Part shown: positions 36,201-48,927 of the stretch, one piece after another | Layout: the number at the start of each line of letters is the position of its first letter | Numbering within the stretch: the stretch's first letter is position 1 | Assembly (NCBI GenBank): GCA_013398015.1 | Contig: VZRR01008077.1 | Span: 1,839,940 to 1,903,939 of the forward strand | Source of the DNA: Oreocharis arfaki | Lineage: Eukaryota > Chordata > Aves > Passeriformes > Paramythiidae | DNA length: 64,000 nt | Direction: 5' to 3' | The notes under the pieces: model-generated | The model's input: the letters and a program-made list of their open reading frames with translations, nothing else | Database searches by the model: none | Told to the model about the DNA's origin: nothing | Position numbers and translations under genes: made by a program

Positions 36201-36938
36201 TTTAGAATCCCAAATACAGGGGTTCTGAGTATTATCCCACTACTGTGTATAGATTGTACCAGCTGAAAAATATGTCAAGACCAGTTTAAGCTTTCTAATT
36301 TGATAGAGATCTCCAATTCTATTCACATTGCTTATATTTCACTTTCCCTCTTGGAAACTGTTTGCATATAATGATGATTAAAGACTTAGCTATACGTGGA
36401 TCTATATCAATAAGTACAGAGATAGATACAATTTACACCAACACGAAGCTGTACATATATCTGGATGAATGTGTCAATTCTCACTTCGGAGCTCAAAGAG
36501 AAAATGTTGAATTTTAATAAATATTAATGCCAACAGAGCAGCCTGAAAGAAATCCAAGCTCTCTTCCTTTGAGCCTGTTTCCAGTTACTGGGTCTCTCAG
36601 AGCTCTGAGCTACAGCAGCTCTTGCCTCCCATCTAGTGTCCAGAGAACCGACTGCCAGATATGGCATCCAGCTTCCCCTGCTCTTCCAGGGGACACAGCA
36701 CTTCTGCAGAAGGCAGCTGATCCAGGATACTTACTTTTGTTCCAGAAATTAAATTAAATTAAGCTAAATTACAATGCCAGCTCTAGCAATGACCCCTGGC
36801 AGCCCAAGCCTGAAGCACTGCACTCCAGGAGATACACTTCATGGAGAGGGGAGCTGCCCTCTCTTCGTTGTGTTACCTGGTAGAAAAAGATTGTTCTGGG
36901 GTATTACCACTCCCCAAGTTCCCCCCTCAGGTACTTAC

Positions 36939-37085
36939 TAGGAGACAGTGAATGGGATTTCCTCTCAGATCCGTGTGCGGAGCCTGCAACAAACTCCAGT
37001 CTCTCCCTTTATTGTAGGTGATGAAAGTTTTCACTTGGTTGTCAATCTTCTTGTTAGCCAAGAACATTCCCTTTATCCCTGCTAC
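36939..37085 (-). CDS. SORCS1: SORCS1 window exon 5 (VPS10 domain, Asp-box-like turn)
   Basis: This 147-nt exon (49 codons, phase 0 at both ends) encodes VAGIKGMFLANKKIDNQVKT, then FITYNKGRDWSLLQAPHTDL, then RGNPIHCLL. TYNKGRDW is a degenerate Asp-box, the S/T-x-D-x-G-x-x-W turn that marks VPS10 propeller blades. The cysteine near the end probably pairs with the one at the start of exon 6. The acceptor is ttcctag and the donor GTAAGT. The block GMFLANKKIDNQVKTF is the SORCS1 form; SORCS3 is remembered as GIFLANKKVDDQVKTY. Confidence 0.97.
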
Positions 37086-40000
37086 CTAGGAAAAATTGAC
37101 ATGGCTGAAAAATAGATCAAGTCCATGCAGGTTCTGTGCATGTCCCTTTTTCTCTGTCAAACCCACCAGGGCTCTGGTGGCAGTGTCAGTGTGCTCGGTG
37201 TCAGGGCCAGAACTCTCAGTGTACATCAAAGGAAGGCAAGTTGAGGTGCTGGGGAAAAGACAAAGCCATCACAGGTGCAAAGGCGACAAGCAGGAAAGAA
37301 ATCTTGCATTTCAGAATCATCATGGGAACATGGCAAGATGCCAACAGCACTATCTGTAAAGTGACAACCTTTCAACTGTGTAGGCATCCTTCCCCCTGAA
37401 AGATGAAATATGTACAGGCAATTATTTTTCTCTTGCACAGCAGCAGCAGGAAACAGCAACAATTTTGGCCTCGTGAAGAAAACAGCAACACACACACATA
37501 AAATTGCAGTTTCTATTCTCATCCAGCCATCTTCAGATGTGTCATCTAAGGATCTCAATGTGCTTCATAATTATCAGTGTTTCAACAGGATAACTTGGGG
37601 CATAGAGGTATTTTTATTATGGTTTTGTATTTTGAGGAAACCAAAGCACTGGTGACTCAAGCAAGGCCATACAGAGTGCCAGTTACAGAGCTGGCAATGA
37701 GATCCTCATCCTTTTTTTTTTTTCTCCTGGTGTTTTACCCAATAGTTTAAATCCACAGACCTGCAGGAGGATTTTGCAAAGACACGATGCTAACAGATTC
37801 ACATTGGAACCAAGCCTAAAAGTATCTTAGTGAGGAGGAAAAAAAAAGAAGTCAACCTTAAACCACAACTCACACTGCAGAATGTTCCCATCTTCTCAGC
37901 ACACCGAAAATCAATAGCCCAATAGCTGCTGCAGCTTGCGAATGAATTTGTTAGGCTGTCATTCTGCAATCTGAGAGCCGCAATAAAAAGGGAAGTGAAA
38001 TCAAGAGAAGGAGGGGGAAAGTGAGAAACTTTTCAGTTTCCAGCAAGTCTGTTCAGTCATCTACCTCACCTCTGCTTATGATGTATAATTAGCAGAGAGA
38101 ATCATTCATCAAGACTTTTTATTTCACAGAGATTATTACTTAAACGATATCACGTGGCAAACAGTTACACAGAAGATGTAGAGCTTTTTCCAGCTCAACC
38201 CGTTTAATTACGTGGCTGGAATTGGATGCTGCTGCTACCAGCGAACAGGACCTTACTGCACTTTTATTCACATGCTGTGAGAGCACTTGTGTACAGTGCT
38301 TTGGTACAGTACAGTGATGTAGTCAATCAAACAGCACCTTCCTGAATTTCATGTGAAGTTGCATAAAGACTTTGACACGGTTTGCTATAAAGGGCAATAG
38401 TCTTTAAATTAAATAGTTAACTAATGCATTGTTGATACAAGCAGAAAAAAGATAATCCTTTCAATTTCTCAGCTGGATTGTTTGATCCCACCCAACTAAG
38501 CGTTCATGATTTCTTTTTGTAGTAGAAAGGCACCCTGAAAAGACAAGGGTACTCCGGTCTCCCAGTGATATTGCATGAATAGATAGAGATGGAAAAATAA
38601 CATAGTTCTGCCTTTACTACCAGAGGCTAGAGCCTATAGTTCCAGTTGTACTTTGCTTTGTTGCTATCCCAAAATAGTTCTATTACACAGTCCCTGTGAA
38701 ATGCTGGCCATAAATGATTAAAGAGCATTTTATATATCAGGCGATAAAAGTGTTCTGAAATCCTGTGAATCTTTTCTTTTTATAATTCTAGTCATGGGCT
38801 GGGACTCAGAATCCTTTCCTAAGAAAGGAAAGTTATTCTGTCAGTGTTGGACAGCTTTATCTTAAAAAAAACCCCACACCAACTATACATGCTCGTGTAC
38901 TCTCGGAAGGAAGAGACAGACCTACTGCATATACACAACCCTGGCACCCAAGGAGCTGCTCAGGGAGCTGTTCAGCCCTGCTGCTCACACAGTCATAACA
39001 GAGAAAGATCCAGGCAAGCACGTGCATGACCACCAGTGGCCAGAGAGGAAAGAGCTCCATCAGCTCCTGCACAGGAATTGTAGAATCCTCACCACCCTGA
39101 ATGCACTGAGTGAAGATACAAATGCTGCTTTACAGCTTCAGAAAGATCCATACAAGACACTCGAACACACAACTCTAAAGACATTTTTCACTCTCCATCG
39201 CCACCTTCATACACCAAATGTATACTTCTCAGCCAACATACACACTGCTAGAAAAAAGGAAGTTCCAGAGTGACAGGCATATATACCATAGCTATAGACA
39301 CACCTCCTCACAGTCTGTTATCACTTCAGTCGTGGATTATCGCAGGCAGGACTGTCTTGCTGTGGACCATTCCAACAGAGCCATACCACATCACTGGGGA
39401 GACACAGGAACTACAAAGGGCACTCAGACCCAGTGGTCAGTGGTTTAGCTCTCCCCTTACTTTAGGAGGTGGTCAACAGGGCAGCCTTTTTGTGAACTCA
39501 ATGAGACACTGTGAAAGAACTTTTATTTTCTCTTTGTACCCAGTGCAATTCCCTGCTGAGCAGCATTGATCAGATTTACCCTTGATTTAGAATGAATCTA
39601 GGAATTACACACACAAACGTGTTCACTAAAATGCAACCAGAAGAACTTCTAACGCCTGACAAACACACACATAGACACCTGCACATTAAACAGGTGTTTC
39701 TCTGGCATCTTCTATAATGATGATGCTTTCTAAAATATACTGCTGCAGCCGGAGTAGGACTCATTTTGCAATCTGTCCACTTACTTTTAATTTATCCTTC
39801 TCTTGCCTTCCTCTCCATTTTCTCCTAGATCGCTATAACAATCCGACTCAGAGAACCATATTGGCTGGCCCTCTGTTCCCTTCCGGCAAGAACATCAAAC
39901 TGAAAGGAAGGTTTGTGCCAGGTTCCATGTCAGCCAATATTCCTTCTATCTAGACAATCAGCAGATATGACGCTCTAAGTCTGATTCCATCAGTTTCAAT

Positions 40001-41151
40001 CCAGGTTGCTGTGGGGTATCAGCTGAACAAAACAAAACGAAAGATTTTCTTTACCCCCTGGGATGTAGGACACCTTTACATAACATGGTAAAGCCGCTTC
40101 CCCAGCTGACAGTAATAAGAGGCAACAGTTTTTCCATGGGCTGCCAGCACTGCAGAGAGATTAATGGTAAAAAATGTCCAAATGACTGAAATGGCAGTGC
40201 CCATCCTCCTCCAGTCCATCTGCACTGATGTATAACTCTTGGGCTCTCTGGACAACTCAAGGTGGTTTCCAAGTAGCAGGCAGCTGAAGGAAAACTACAG
40301 AGCAGAGCTAATATCGAGACAGGGACGGGGAAAATATGGGAAGCATCTTTATCTTCAAAGGTACTCACATCTACTTCATGACCTTTATTCTAAATGATCA
40401 GAAAATACCCTGGAGGAGACCTGAAAACAGAACCTGACCCTCAGAATGGCAGCTGAGGACTGAGTTTCTCCTCAGCTGAGTGTTGTCTCCCGAGGGAAAA
40501 TAGGCAGCAGACCAAGAGATGTCCAAGGACACATCGAAAGTCCTACTCTTAGGATGAGTTGTCACAGAAGACAATGCAAATTGGCCTTTCTACAGGTGAG
40601 CTTAAGCAGAGCATACTTGTTCAGAAAAAGTCTCAGGGGTAATGAGGGCATCAAAATGAGGTAGGAGTTTCATGGAATAGCCCAAGAGGGCATATATACA
40701 ACCACTTAACTTCCCAGAATAGTCCAAGCTGAGAAAGGTGACAAGGACAGCTGAAGACTGCAGTGTCTCCTTAACTTCTAAAATAAGAGATTAGAGGGCC
40801 AGAAATGCAACAACAATCAGAGAATCATACTATTAAGACTGCTGGGAGCTTTCAGAGCCATAGAGCCAATGTGGGTCCAAGCAGGATTTTGACTGATAAG
40901 AGTTCCTCTTAGCAACTGAATGAACTATTCCACGACTTTTTCCTATGCATCAGAGAGCCATGAGCTGTTCCTCACCTGAGAGCCTACCGGCGAATACAGC
41001 AGTGAAACTAGGGAGGGTAAACTCTCTGTTTAGTCATTTGTTGGCTTTGCTGTTCACATGCATATTACGAGACTGATGTGCAAGGAGGAAACGGTACTGG
41101 CATCGTGTGAGCTCCTGAGATAGCAATGAGATGTTTGGAGTTATGACATAC
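37086..41151 (-). other. Intron between window exons 4 and 5 (4.1 kb)
   Basis: Holds a MIR-like SINE remnant at 37545-37712 near its 3' end and a small imperfect hairpin around 38805-38840. Several short open frames on the plus strand between 38844 and 39570 have no family resemblance and are treated as chance. Confidence 0.6.
37545..37712 (+). mobile_element. MIR-like ancient SINE remnant
   Basis: TTTTGAGGAAACCAAAGCAC, then GACTCAAGCAAGGCCATACA and CAGAGCTGGCAATGAGATCC follow the MIR order (gaggaaac, caaggtcacacag, cagagctgg). Confidence 0.6.
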
Positions 41152-41331
41152 CTCATAGAGGTCAATCATCACATTCCCCTCCAGCCCTTGACTACTCTTG
41201 ACGTTTTCTAAGGCCAAGGTGAAGTAGATCCCTCGGGTGTCAGAGATGTACAGATTGTATGTGTCATTCTGGTTCCACTCTTGTACAGCTGCAAACACCT
41301 GATTCTCATCTGTGCTGATAACATGCATGTC
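41152..41331 (-). CDS. SORCS1: SORCS1 window exon 4 (VPS10 domain)
   Basis: The longest VPS10 exon here has 180 nt, 60 codons, and is phase 0 at both ends. It starts DMHVISTDENQVFAAVQEWN and ends with a methionine-rich strand before LYE. The acceptor is ttccccag and the donor GTATGT. Two complete blade strands are recognisable: STDENQVFAAVQEWNQNDTY and the following YISDTRGIYF. NDT is a potential N-glycosylation site. The sequence matches the SORCS1/SORCS3 consensus almost without change, and LALENV favours SORCS1. Confidence 0.97.
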
Positions 41332-44300
41332 CTGGGGAAAGAAAAGAGAGGCAGGTTACTAGAAGGAGCTCTGTGCTGTCGTTTCCAAAGGCACCAAAGT
41401 AATTGGGGAGGAGCAAGGGATATATTTAGGCTGCAGTTTAATCGGGAACTAAGTGGACAATACTGCTGCCTTGTACTATTGTATTGTCTACAGCCACTCT
41501 AAGCAGGTAATTCCATCCAGGAATATTTTTCACCACCTCTCTTCTGCCAATTTGCAAAGCAGCAATTAACTGATGAGGCGCTAATTGAACATTTACATTG
41601 GCACTACAGCGTTATACAGCAGCACTTTCACTCCCCTTACCAACACCTTCATTTTAATGAACACTTTGGGGAACAGGGAGGGTTGTTTATTTGTTGTTTT
41701 TTTTTCCTTTTGGCACCTGATTCCACTCATGACTGTGCAATCACAGATATTAAAAATGTAGGGCTTTAAAAAAAGAAAAAAAAAATCATCTGAAACATCT
41801 GTTTCTTGCCCAGCATTCAGAAGCCAAATATGCTCAGGACCTGCTAAAAGTAGGATCTAACGAGGTAACGTCTGCTGTTATCTACTGTTTCTAATGAAAA
41901 TGTGGGCTGGAGCCAAGGCCCTGGACCATTGTACTAAACAGCACACACCAAGAAATAAAACAGAAAAACAACTCTAACCCTCACTAGATATAAAGAACAG
42001 AAATGTAGTCAGATCACTAGCATTATGAGGGAGGTTTTGTTTTACTCTGTTTGTTCTGTGTGTTACAGCAGAAGGAAGCAAAGAAAAGATTGCATAAGTA
42101 AAGAAAAAAGCAGGAACTATTAAACTTGATCCCATCTTTCAATGCCTGGAGAAATTATTACCCATTTTACTTTATTTTCTATTACAATGGAAAAAGCCAC
42201 CGAGAGAGATTGTTATAATGAAATTCCCAGGCTCTATCTGCCCAGCACAGGCACCCTGAGTTCTTCGGTGCCATAAAAATCTGTGGAGGTAGGAAAAGAA
42301 ATGAAGATTTCTCAGCACCAGGTGATTCCCAGAAGACTCAGCTGCTCGGTCTGTTTTGGGTAGATATCTCAAAGTTATTCTGCTTCCATGAATCTCAGCC
42401 AGGACTTTCTATATGCAAAACTGGGAACTTTATCAGAAAATATACTCTTTGGAAACTGATGCTACTTCTCCCTTCTGCTAATAACAGTCTTTGAAAATTC
42501 AGTGTCTGGTGGCTTTTTAGCAAGGATTAATACTTCCAGATGAAGCATCGTAATGTAAAAATAAAAAAAATAATAATATAATGAAGAAATTCGATCTATA
42601 AATTTGAAAGTGGATTCACCATGGAGTTAAGATTCAGTATAGTTGCTTGTTCATCCAGATCCAGATCTGAATACAGAGTGGATGAATATGCACTTGATTT
42701 ACTTTCTGCTTTGCACTGGAGAAAATTGTGTCCCAGAAGACGGGCTCGTTTTGTGAAGGACCAAATTGGCTCAATTCCCTAGGCAATATGAAAGGTAATA
42801 TAAGTCCCACTGACTTCTACTAATTTTGACTGTAAACAGACATCCTCTCTCAGCTCCAGCTGTGCCAGCAGGAGTTACAGCCACAGCTGTTTGTCTGTGG
42901 CTCCTTATTTCAGACTCTCACTCTGGTTCAATCTGCTGGTAGATCTACATCAGCAGGTGTTCCCAATGTGCTTCAGGCAACATTGGCTAGCACAGCTCTA
43001 ATCTCAAGTGTTAATTTCTGCATTTGTGCAGAATGAGCAGGCCTCTCCATTTAAACATAGACAGAAATTATAAGTAAAACTTGTTTTGTCTGGTGACTGT
43101 ACTTTTTCATTATCTTACCATTTCATTCAATAGTTTTGTAAAAGCTGGGGGAGAGGGGTAAAAAGATACTTTAGTCAACACCAGACAAAACTAAAGGCAA
43201 TTTCACAAATGCTGAAGAAGCACACAAGTTACTTTAGTCACTAGATGCTCCCTGCATTTGATCAGAGCATGCTGTTAAGATGGAAGGCTAAACATTCCAG
43301 TAAGGCTGAAGAATTTTAAGCGTAGGGAAGCAGAGAATGAATTGGCATAATATATGTAATGCAGAAAGTCAAATAAGATAGCATTCCAACTGTGTGCCTT
43401 TGGGGATAAATTAACTTTTCTTCTTAATATGGCCTTGGCCAATAGATGGATCAACGATGCAAAGCCTTGATAGAAAAGAATTAGTATATGGGCATCAAAC
43501 AGGTCTTGGACCAGCATCAGGAATTTCTTCATTTCCACATTCGGAAAACTAAAATTAATGAGCATATCATATTCTTTTTTTTTTTTTTCCCAGGGTTGGG
43601 ATTAATTTCTTGGGGGGAGGAATAATACAAAAAGACAGCCTTCACCATGATATGGCACAAGCTCCTTACAGAGATGGAAGAGGACAGGAATGTGAGGCAC
43701 CTTTCCCAAAGTCGTCATCAACTTCAGGGGCTCCCCTCGCATCTGTCTACTGAGAGCCTGAGCTTTTTTCTCTCTGTTCCAGAACATACTGGAAGCACAT
43801 CAATAAGCACTTCTACTATCTGTCCCTTTCGCCTTTCCAAAGACAAAAGTAACATGATGGTGTACGTGGGTTGGATCAGGTGCCTACCCAAAGGACGAAA
43901 AGCCAAGGCTTTCTGAATTACTAAACAATTGCCCTTTTTACATTTGGTCAGGGAACTTTTTCTCCTGGCAAGTTAAATAGTAGGGATGTGTAATGCCAGT
44001 TTTATTCTGCCAACTCAGTTGGTCAGAGCACGGTGCTAAAAACAACAAGGTTGTGCGATCAATCCTCATATGGGCCATTCACTTAAGAGCTGGACTTGAT
44101 GACCCTTGTGGGCCCCTTCCAACTCAGAATACTCTGTGAAATGTCTGTGAAGATGCTGGCTCTTGCCCTTGCCTTCAATGAAATTACTGGGGCTGTCAGC
44201 TCTTTTGAGGTCTGCATTTAAGGATTTTATTTATTTATTTTTGTTACTGCTTCTTCAATCAGGATGTGTATCCTGAGGTTGAAATGAGATGATGAATTTA

Positions 44301-46504
44301 AAACAGAGGTACCACATGCACCCATCCCATCACTATTCAACCCAACATCAGCTAAGACAGGTCTTTTTAAAAGAGAAATTTCTTGACTTGCTTCAATATT
44401 CTCAAATGTCTGCCCAGTGTATTTGTCTAAACTGGAGTAAATGTGTGATTATCACAAGTGACGCTACAGTGTGTGACAGAGCCCATATTGTGGTGCTGTG
44501 GTACAGAACAGGCAGCACCAACCCACAGACCAATGTCACTGCAACAATTAACAGGTCTCAATAAAGACTATTCACAGGGTTCACACAACCTGTATGCGCA
44601 TATGTAGGCATCTGTTTGAATGGAACAGAGGTTCAAGTTTATTTAGGCTTCTAACCAAAGTAGCTACAAGGCCAATAATGTCAACAAGAATAAGATTTAA
44701 GTTTGATTTGCTGTAGGCCATCCTGCCTGAGCAGCAGCATCACCTGCCAAGGCTGCCTGCCATCACACGCCTCCAGTTCAGGAAGAGTGACACGCAGAGA
44801 CAAAAAGCTTGATATTTCCATCCTCACTTCCAGAAGTCACTTAGTACTGTTTACCATATTTGGCCCCTCTTTCTTCGCTGAAGGAGATAAAAGAGAATTT
44901 GGGCATAAAAGAAGCTGTATGTTCCAATTCCTTGAATAATTTAACTCTCCGTGCATTTTTCATAAAAGGATGATCTTGCTTTGATAGAAGCCTCCTAGAC
45001 AGCCACAGTTCCACTGTAGCACCTTCTAAGCCAAATGTAGCTCTTCAGTCTTTAAAGATATTCTGAGATTTTGACAAAGCATCTTTCTTTGGGTCAAATA
45101 ACATGAATATTTTGCTCCAATTCCTGTTCCCTGGAAAACATTGTAATTTAATTCTAGCACATTTTCCCTGGGTCTCCACTGATCTCTTTGAGAAGGTGGA
45201 CAAAAAAGTAGGTGTGGGCTAAAGGAAACAGTAAGTTTATAGCAAAGAGTGTCTCTACAGATGGTTTGAATTGGCTGTAAATGAAAATTTTTATTTGGCT
45301 TTTAAAATAACCATTCTAAAATGCAACTCAGTTGCTAAGGGCTCCTTCAAATAACACCTGTTTAAATCTGATCTGAATCTACAAAGTAATTTCTCTTGCT
45401 TGGGCAGGAAGTTTCAAACCAACCTATCTTAAAATGTGACTGGAAATTTTGAGGCAGACCAAAGGTCTCCTGTGTCAGAGCTAAGATCTCATGGCTTCTG
45501 GTATGGTCCTCGATGTCCTGCAAGCTGGGTTTCCAGGTGCTGTGAACAGGAGCAAAGGCTCCAAGAGCAGAGTACAGAAGGTAAGGCGCCAAAGGGCTGG
45601 GCTTCAGCTGCACTCTGTTTATATGAAGGTCACCCAGTCAATCCTCTATAAACAGGTCTGTTGGGTTGAGGAATCAAAGAGCCAGTTGTGAAAGCAGGCA
45701 AATTATCCCTTCAAACATTTCCGCCTACAAAATCTGGTGCACCTTCAACTTCTAGGAACAGGCTAACCTTGCACTTTCTTTTTTTCGTTTTGACAATCCC
45801 TGCTTAGTTTCTGGGAATACATTTGTATTCTGATGTTACACCTCATATAGAATCCATAAGATCATTTGCTACCTTTCAGCTTAAATCTCGTTTAAGACAG
45901 ACTACATCAAGAATGAAAAGGCAAAAAAAAAAAAAAGTCCTCTGTCTTTGTTAAGAACCCATTAGGACTCCAGCAGCAAATTGGTAATTTCTTCAAAACT
46001 GAGCAAACATTTTATATAGGTCTTTCAAAAAATTCAGCTTCAGAAGGCAGAAATATCCTTTCAAGCTCCAGTGCTAATTCACCATCGTTAATTAGGCCAG
46101 ATACATAGTGGGCACACAAAGACATCTTTCTGCTTGGTTCCCATTAAAATCTGCTAATGAGGCAAAGCACAAAAAGCAACCTCTACAAGATAGCGAGAGG
46201 AGAGGGGAATTTTAATACAAAAAACCAAAAAAATAGAGAATCCCCTCCAAAACTTAATTAACTAACCATAAAGAAATGGTAATTGACATGGGCTGTGCTA
46301 TCTGTCTACATTTCATTCTCACGTCCTTGACTAGCCAAAGTGCTGACTTTTGGTTTTAATCTTTCTTGCTTGCAAATGTTCTGTTAAACAAGAATGCTGC
46401 TTTCACTCACTGCATGTCATCTTGCAGCTACTTGTGTTGGACTCAAGATCTTCTGTGCAATATCTGTAAGCTCCTATGGGCATTCTAGCAGCAGCAACAC
46501 CTAC
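41332..46504 (-). other. Intron between window exons 3 and 4 (5.2 kb)
   Basis: Contains the tRNA-Ile/CR1 SINE at 44004-44150 and a 14-T run at 43575-43588. A minus-strand open frame of 96 codons at 43275-43565 has no recognisable domain. Otherwise AT-rich sequence with no gene. Confidence 0.65.
44004..44150 (+). mobile_element. tRNA-Ile-derived SINE with CR1 3' tail (TguSINE1-like)
   Basis: The first part follows tRNA-Ile: CAACTCAGTTGGTCAGAGCA (A-box region), then GGTGCTAA at the anticodon loop and AAGGTTGTGCGATCAATCC (degraded B box) to GGGCCA. It is followed directly by CTGGACTTGATGACCCTTGT, the hallmark of a CR1 3' end, and a decayed ACTCTGTGA tail. tRNA-Ile heads joined to CR1 tails are known from passerine SINEs; that comparison is from memory. 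It is not a working tRNA gene, as the acceptor stem and B box are damaged. Confidence 0.85.
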
Positions 46505-46594
46505 CTTGGGCAAGGAGTACTTTGGCAGCTTCATCTGTGCAAATGGGCTCCTCCTATAAGAAACGTAATAATGTGGTCTTCCTCCTGATGTCAA
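46505..46594 (-). CDS. SORCS1: SORCS1 window exon 3 (VPS10 domain)
   Basis: This symmetrical 90-nt exon (phase 0 at both ends) encodes thirty residues, LTSGGRPHYYVSYRRSPFAQ followed by MKLPKYSLPK. The acceptor is tcatag and the donor GTAGGT. YYVSYRR and MKLPKY are hallmark blocks of the SORCS propeller; SORCS1 as remembered has the same LTSGGRPHYY start, whereas SORCS3 has a VTTSGRASYY-type sequence. Because its length is divisible by three, skipping it would not shift the frame. Confidence 0.97.
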
Positions 46595-48808
46595 CTATGA
46601 GAGAAGCAGGAGAGTCATCATCAGGTTTTTCTTAATATTTTTTTTTGTTATCAGAAAGAATATCAGACAAAAGCTGTTAAGAGAAACACCACAGTGTAGC
46701 GGCAGTGGCTTAAAACTGCAGCGCTGTTACAGCTGAGGAAAAACGCTGATCCAACTGGCCGTGGCTGAAAAAGAAAACAACAGGAATCCCATTCTCAGCA
46801 GAGAGAGACAAAGGCTAGAATCTCATGTGGAAACTTTTGGAAAGTGAGGTCTTGACTTCATTTGGGCTATCACATCACCTGCTGATACCACAGCTCTCCT
46901 GTGCCCTAGCAGAAAACTCTCTGTTCTTCGCTGTCTGCAGAGCTGCCCTGCAGGGTGTTGGTCAGATCAGCAGATTGGCAGACATGAGGATTGATTTCTC
47001 TTGCCACTTCCAGCTTTGGTTCCTGCATGGCCCTGGACAAGCCATCACAGGTATCTGCTACGAGATCAGCTCAATATTCACAGATATGGAGGGCGGGAGA
47101 AACTCGGTCGATTTGGCATTTTTGTGAACCTGGCCATATATTTGACTGTTTAAATACTGATGGCAGACCTTGAAAATGCTGGGTTAGAGCAATGTGAGGT
47201 ATCATTTTCTACCACCTATTAAAGGAGGGAAAAAGAAAGAAAAAAGCTGTCAATTTTATCTGGCTTCCAGTGCTGCTGAAGTATAATCAATGTTTGTAAA
47301 GTACTTTGAAATCCTTGGATGAAAGGTACTGAAGAACAAATATTCCAAGAGATTCTCCATGCAGAACTTTGCTTTAATTGCTTAATACCTGAATTTATCA
47401 AGACTTTTCCTTAGTAGTAAGTGTTTTAAAATGCTCTGCAGTAGTTTAAAATGCAAGATACACAGAAGCCAGGTTCATACCAGATTAAGTAAAATAAGCA
47501 CTATTTCTCATTCTAAAGCTCTTCAACTTTTTTTTTTAAGGGAACTGGGCAAAAGTTAAGGAAGAAAGGCCAGAAATATTTTTTAATGAGAGAGTGTGAG
47601 TTTGTAAATAAAACAAGTTTAGTAGGAAAATAAACTCCCATTCCTTTATCCTGGTGCTTTCAGCCTACAAATTCATTCCAAATGGTTTAGCTGCAGAAAA
47701 GCCAGCTGGAGATAAAGAAAGGAAGAGAAGGCTAGAAGGTGGGTGTTCATCTATTCTTCCAAGCACAGCCTGGCACAGGATTGTTCCTCCTTCGAAGAAC
47801 AGAAGGGATAACACCGGGTCTGGCGTCAGCCACAACGGCTGAAGAGAAATATTCCAGCTCCTGTGACACTGGAGCCACAAGCACAGTCACTGTGGAATGA
47901 GAGAGCACGGCTAACCAGTGACGCACGCCCCTGTTTTCCCTGCCACATAAACATTTCCTTTTTGCCCAGACACACTAGGCACAGAAGCTGTTCTGGAGCG
48001 TATTTCCCAGATTTATTCATGGATGATTTAGACTGGTGTTTAAGATTGAATTCATTAACTGAAGCCAATTAGCAATCAACTAACCCAATGTAAAAATATC
48101 AATCCTCTCTCTTCCCTGCACTCACAAGCATGCTAAAATATAAACTGTCTGGAAGCCCAGTTTAGCGCTAATGATCTCCGGTTCCCCTCCACGTCCCTAC
48201 AATTCTGTTGTTATTTTTTTCCTCTTCAGCTGACATTAAATGGACACTGGCAGCAGCCTAATGAAACCCACAGTGGTTCAAATCTATTCACCAGCTCTCA
48301 CCTGGAACACAGCTTGGCTGAGTACATCCCATCTTCTGCCTTTTCACTATAATCACAACTGAGGCGTAACAATAAAGCCTGATTACTCCTTTGGTGCTTT
48401 CCCTGACTCCCTCCCGTCTTTCTTATTTCCCTCTCATACTCTAAAAAGCTTTGGTCTACTCCCTTGTAACAGCAGATGAGTGACACACCACTTCCGGCTG
48501 CGGGGTTAAAGCAGTAATTCCAGAGTGCTGCTGAGATTGCAGGGAGTGGCACGGAGCTCTCCAGCACACACAGTACATACTCCAGGCAGGAACTCTATGG
48601 CCCTACAGTGACAAGATACTAGAGCTTAAAGGAACATAGGTAGCATTGTAACAAACTGCTACAACCCACTCAGTGCCTGTATGGATCCAGTGTTGTCTGA
48701 GTAGTTGCAAGCTAACACACATGTAAAGGAATGCAAGAGAAAATAATACAATATGTAATAATATAATATAAAGTAATAGAATAAAAAAGAGAAGAGGGTG
48801 TTCTGCAC
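46595..48808 (-). other. Intron between window exons 2 and 3 (2.2 kb)
   Basis: No repeat family or gene was recognised. The first 90 bases after exon 2 are AT-rich low-complexity sequence (48725-48795). The rest is ordinary intron. Confidence 0.6.
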
Positions 48809-48927
48809 CTGAACAAAGACGTAATCACCCTGGACGATCAGGGAGTTATGGTCAATGTAGCCTGGAAAGGGTTTGCTGCGAGTGGCTTCACTGCAGTTCT
48901 GCATCTTGCAGGTGATGTATTGGGCAT
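48809..48927 (-). CDS. SORCS1: SORCS1 window exon 2 (VPS10 domain)
   Basis: This 119-nt exon starts with two bases completing a tyrosine codon and ends in phase 0. It encodes AQYITCKMQNCSEATRSKPF and then PGYIDHNSLIVQGDYVFVQ. Two cysteines lie six residues apart, and NCS is a potential N-glycosylation site. The acceptor is clean (cctttcag). The donor reads CAG|GTGCAG, which lacks the usual A or G plus A at positions +3 and +4, so it is the weakest donor among the sixteen. Identity is clear from the PFPGYID and DYVFVQ blocks of SORCS proteins. Confidence 0.96.

Larger units (their letters stand above)
30145..36938 (-). other. Intron between window exons 5 and 6 (6.8 kb), host of the exon 10 copy
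   Basis: This intron carries the 199-bp duplicate of the exon 10 region at 32132-32330, a perfect hairpin at 31853-31876, a 22-bp tandem duplication at 32543-32586, and a MIR-like remnant at 33103-33232. The segment 30260-30580 is somewhat richer in GC and might be an old repeat, but I could not name it. No other coding exon was seen. Confidence 0.7.

Noticed and set aside
44009..44075. A functional tRNA-Ile gene
   Set aside because: The acceptor stem start is lost, the B box is altered and a CR1 tail follows directly, so it is the head of a SINE.
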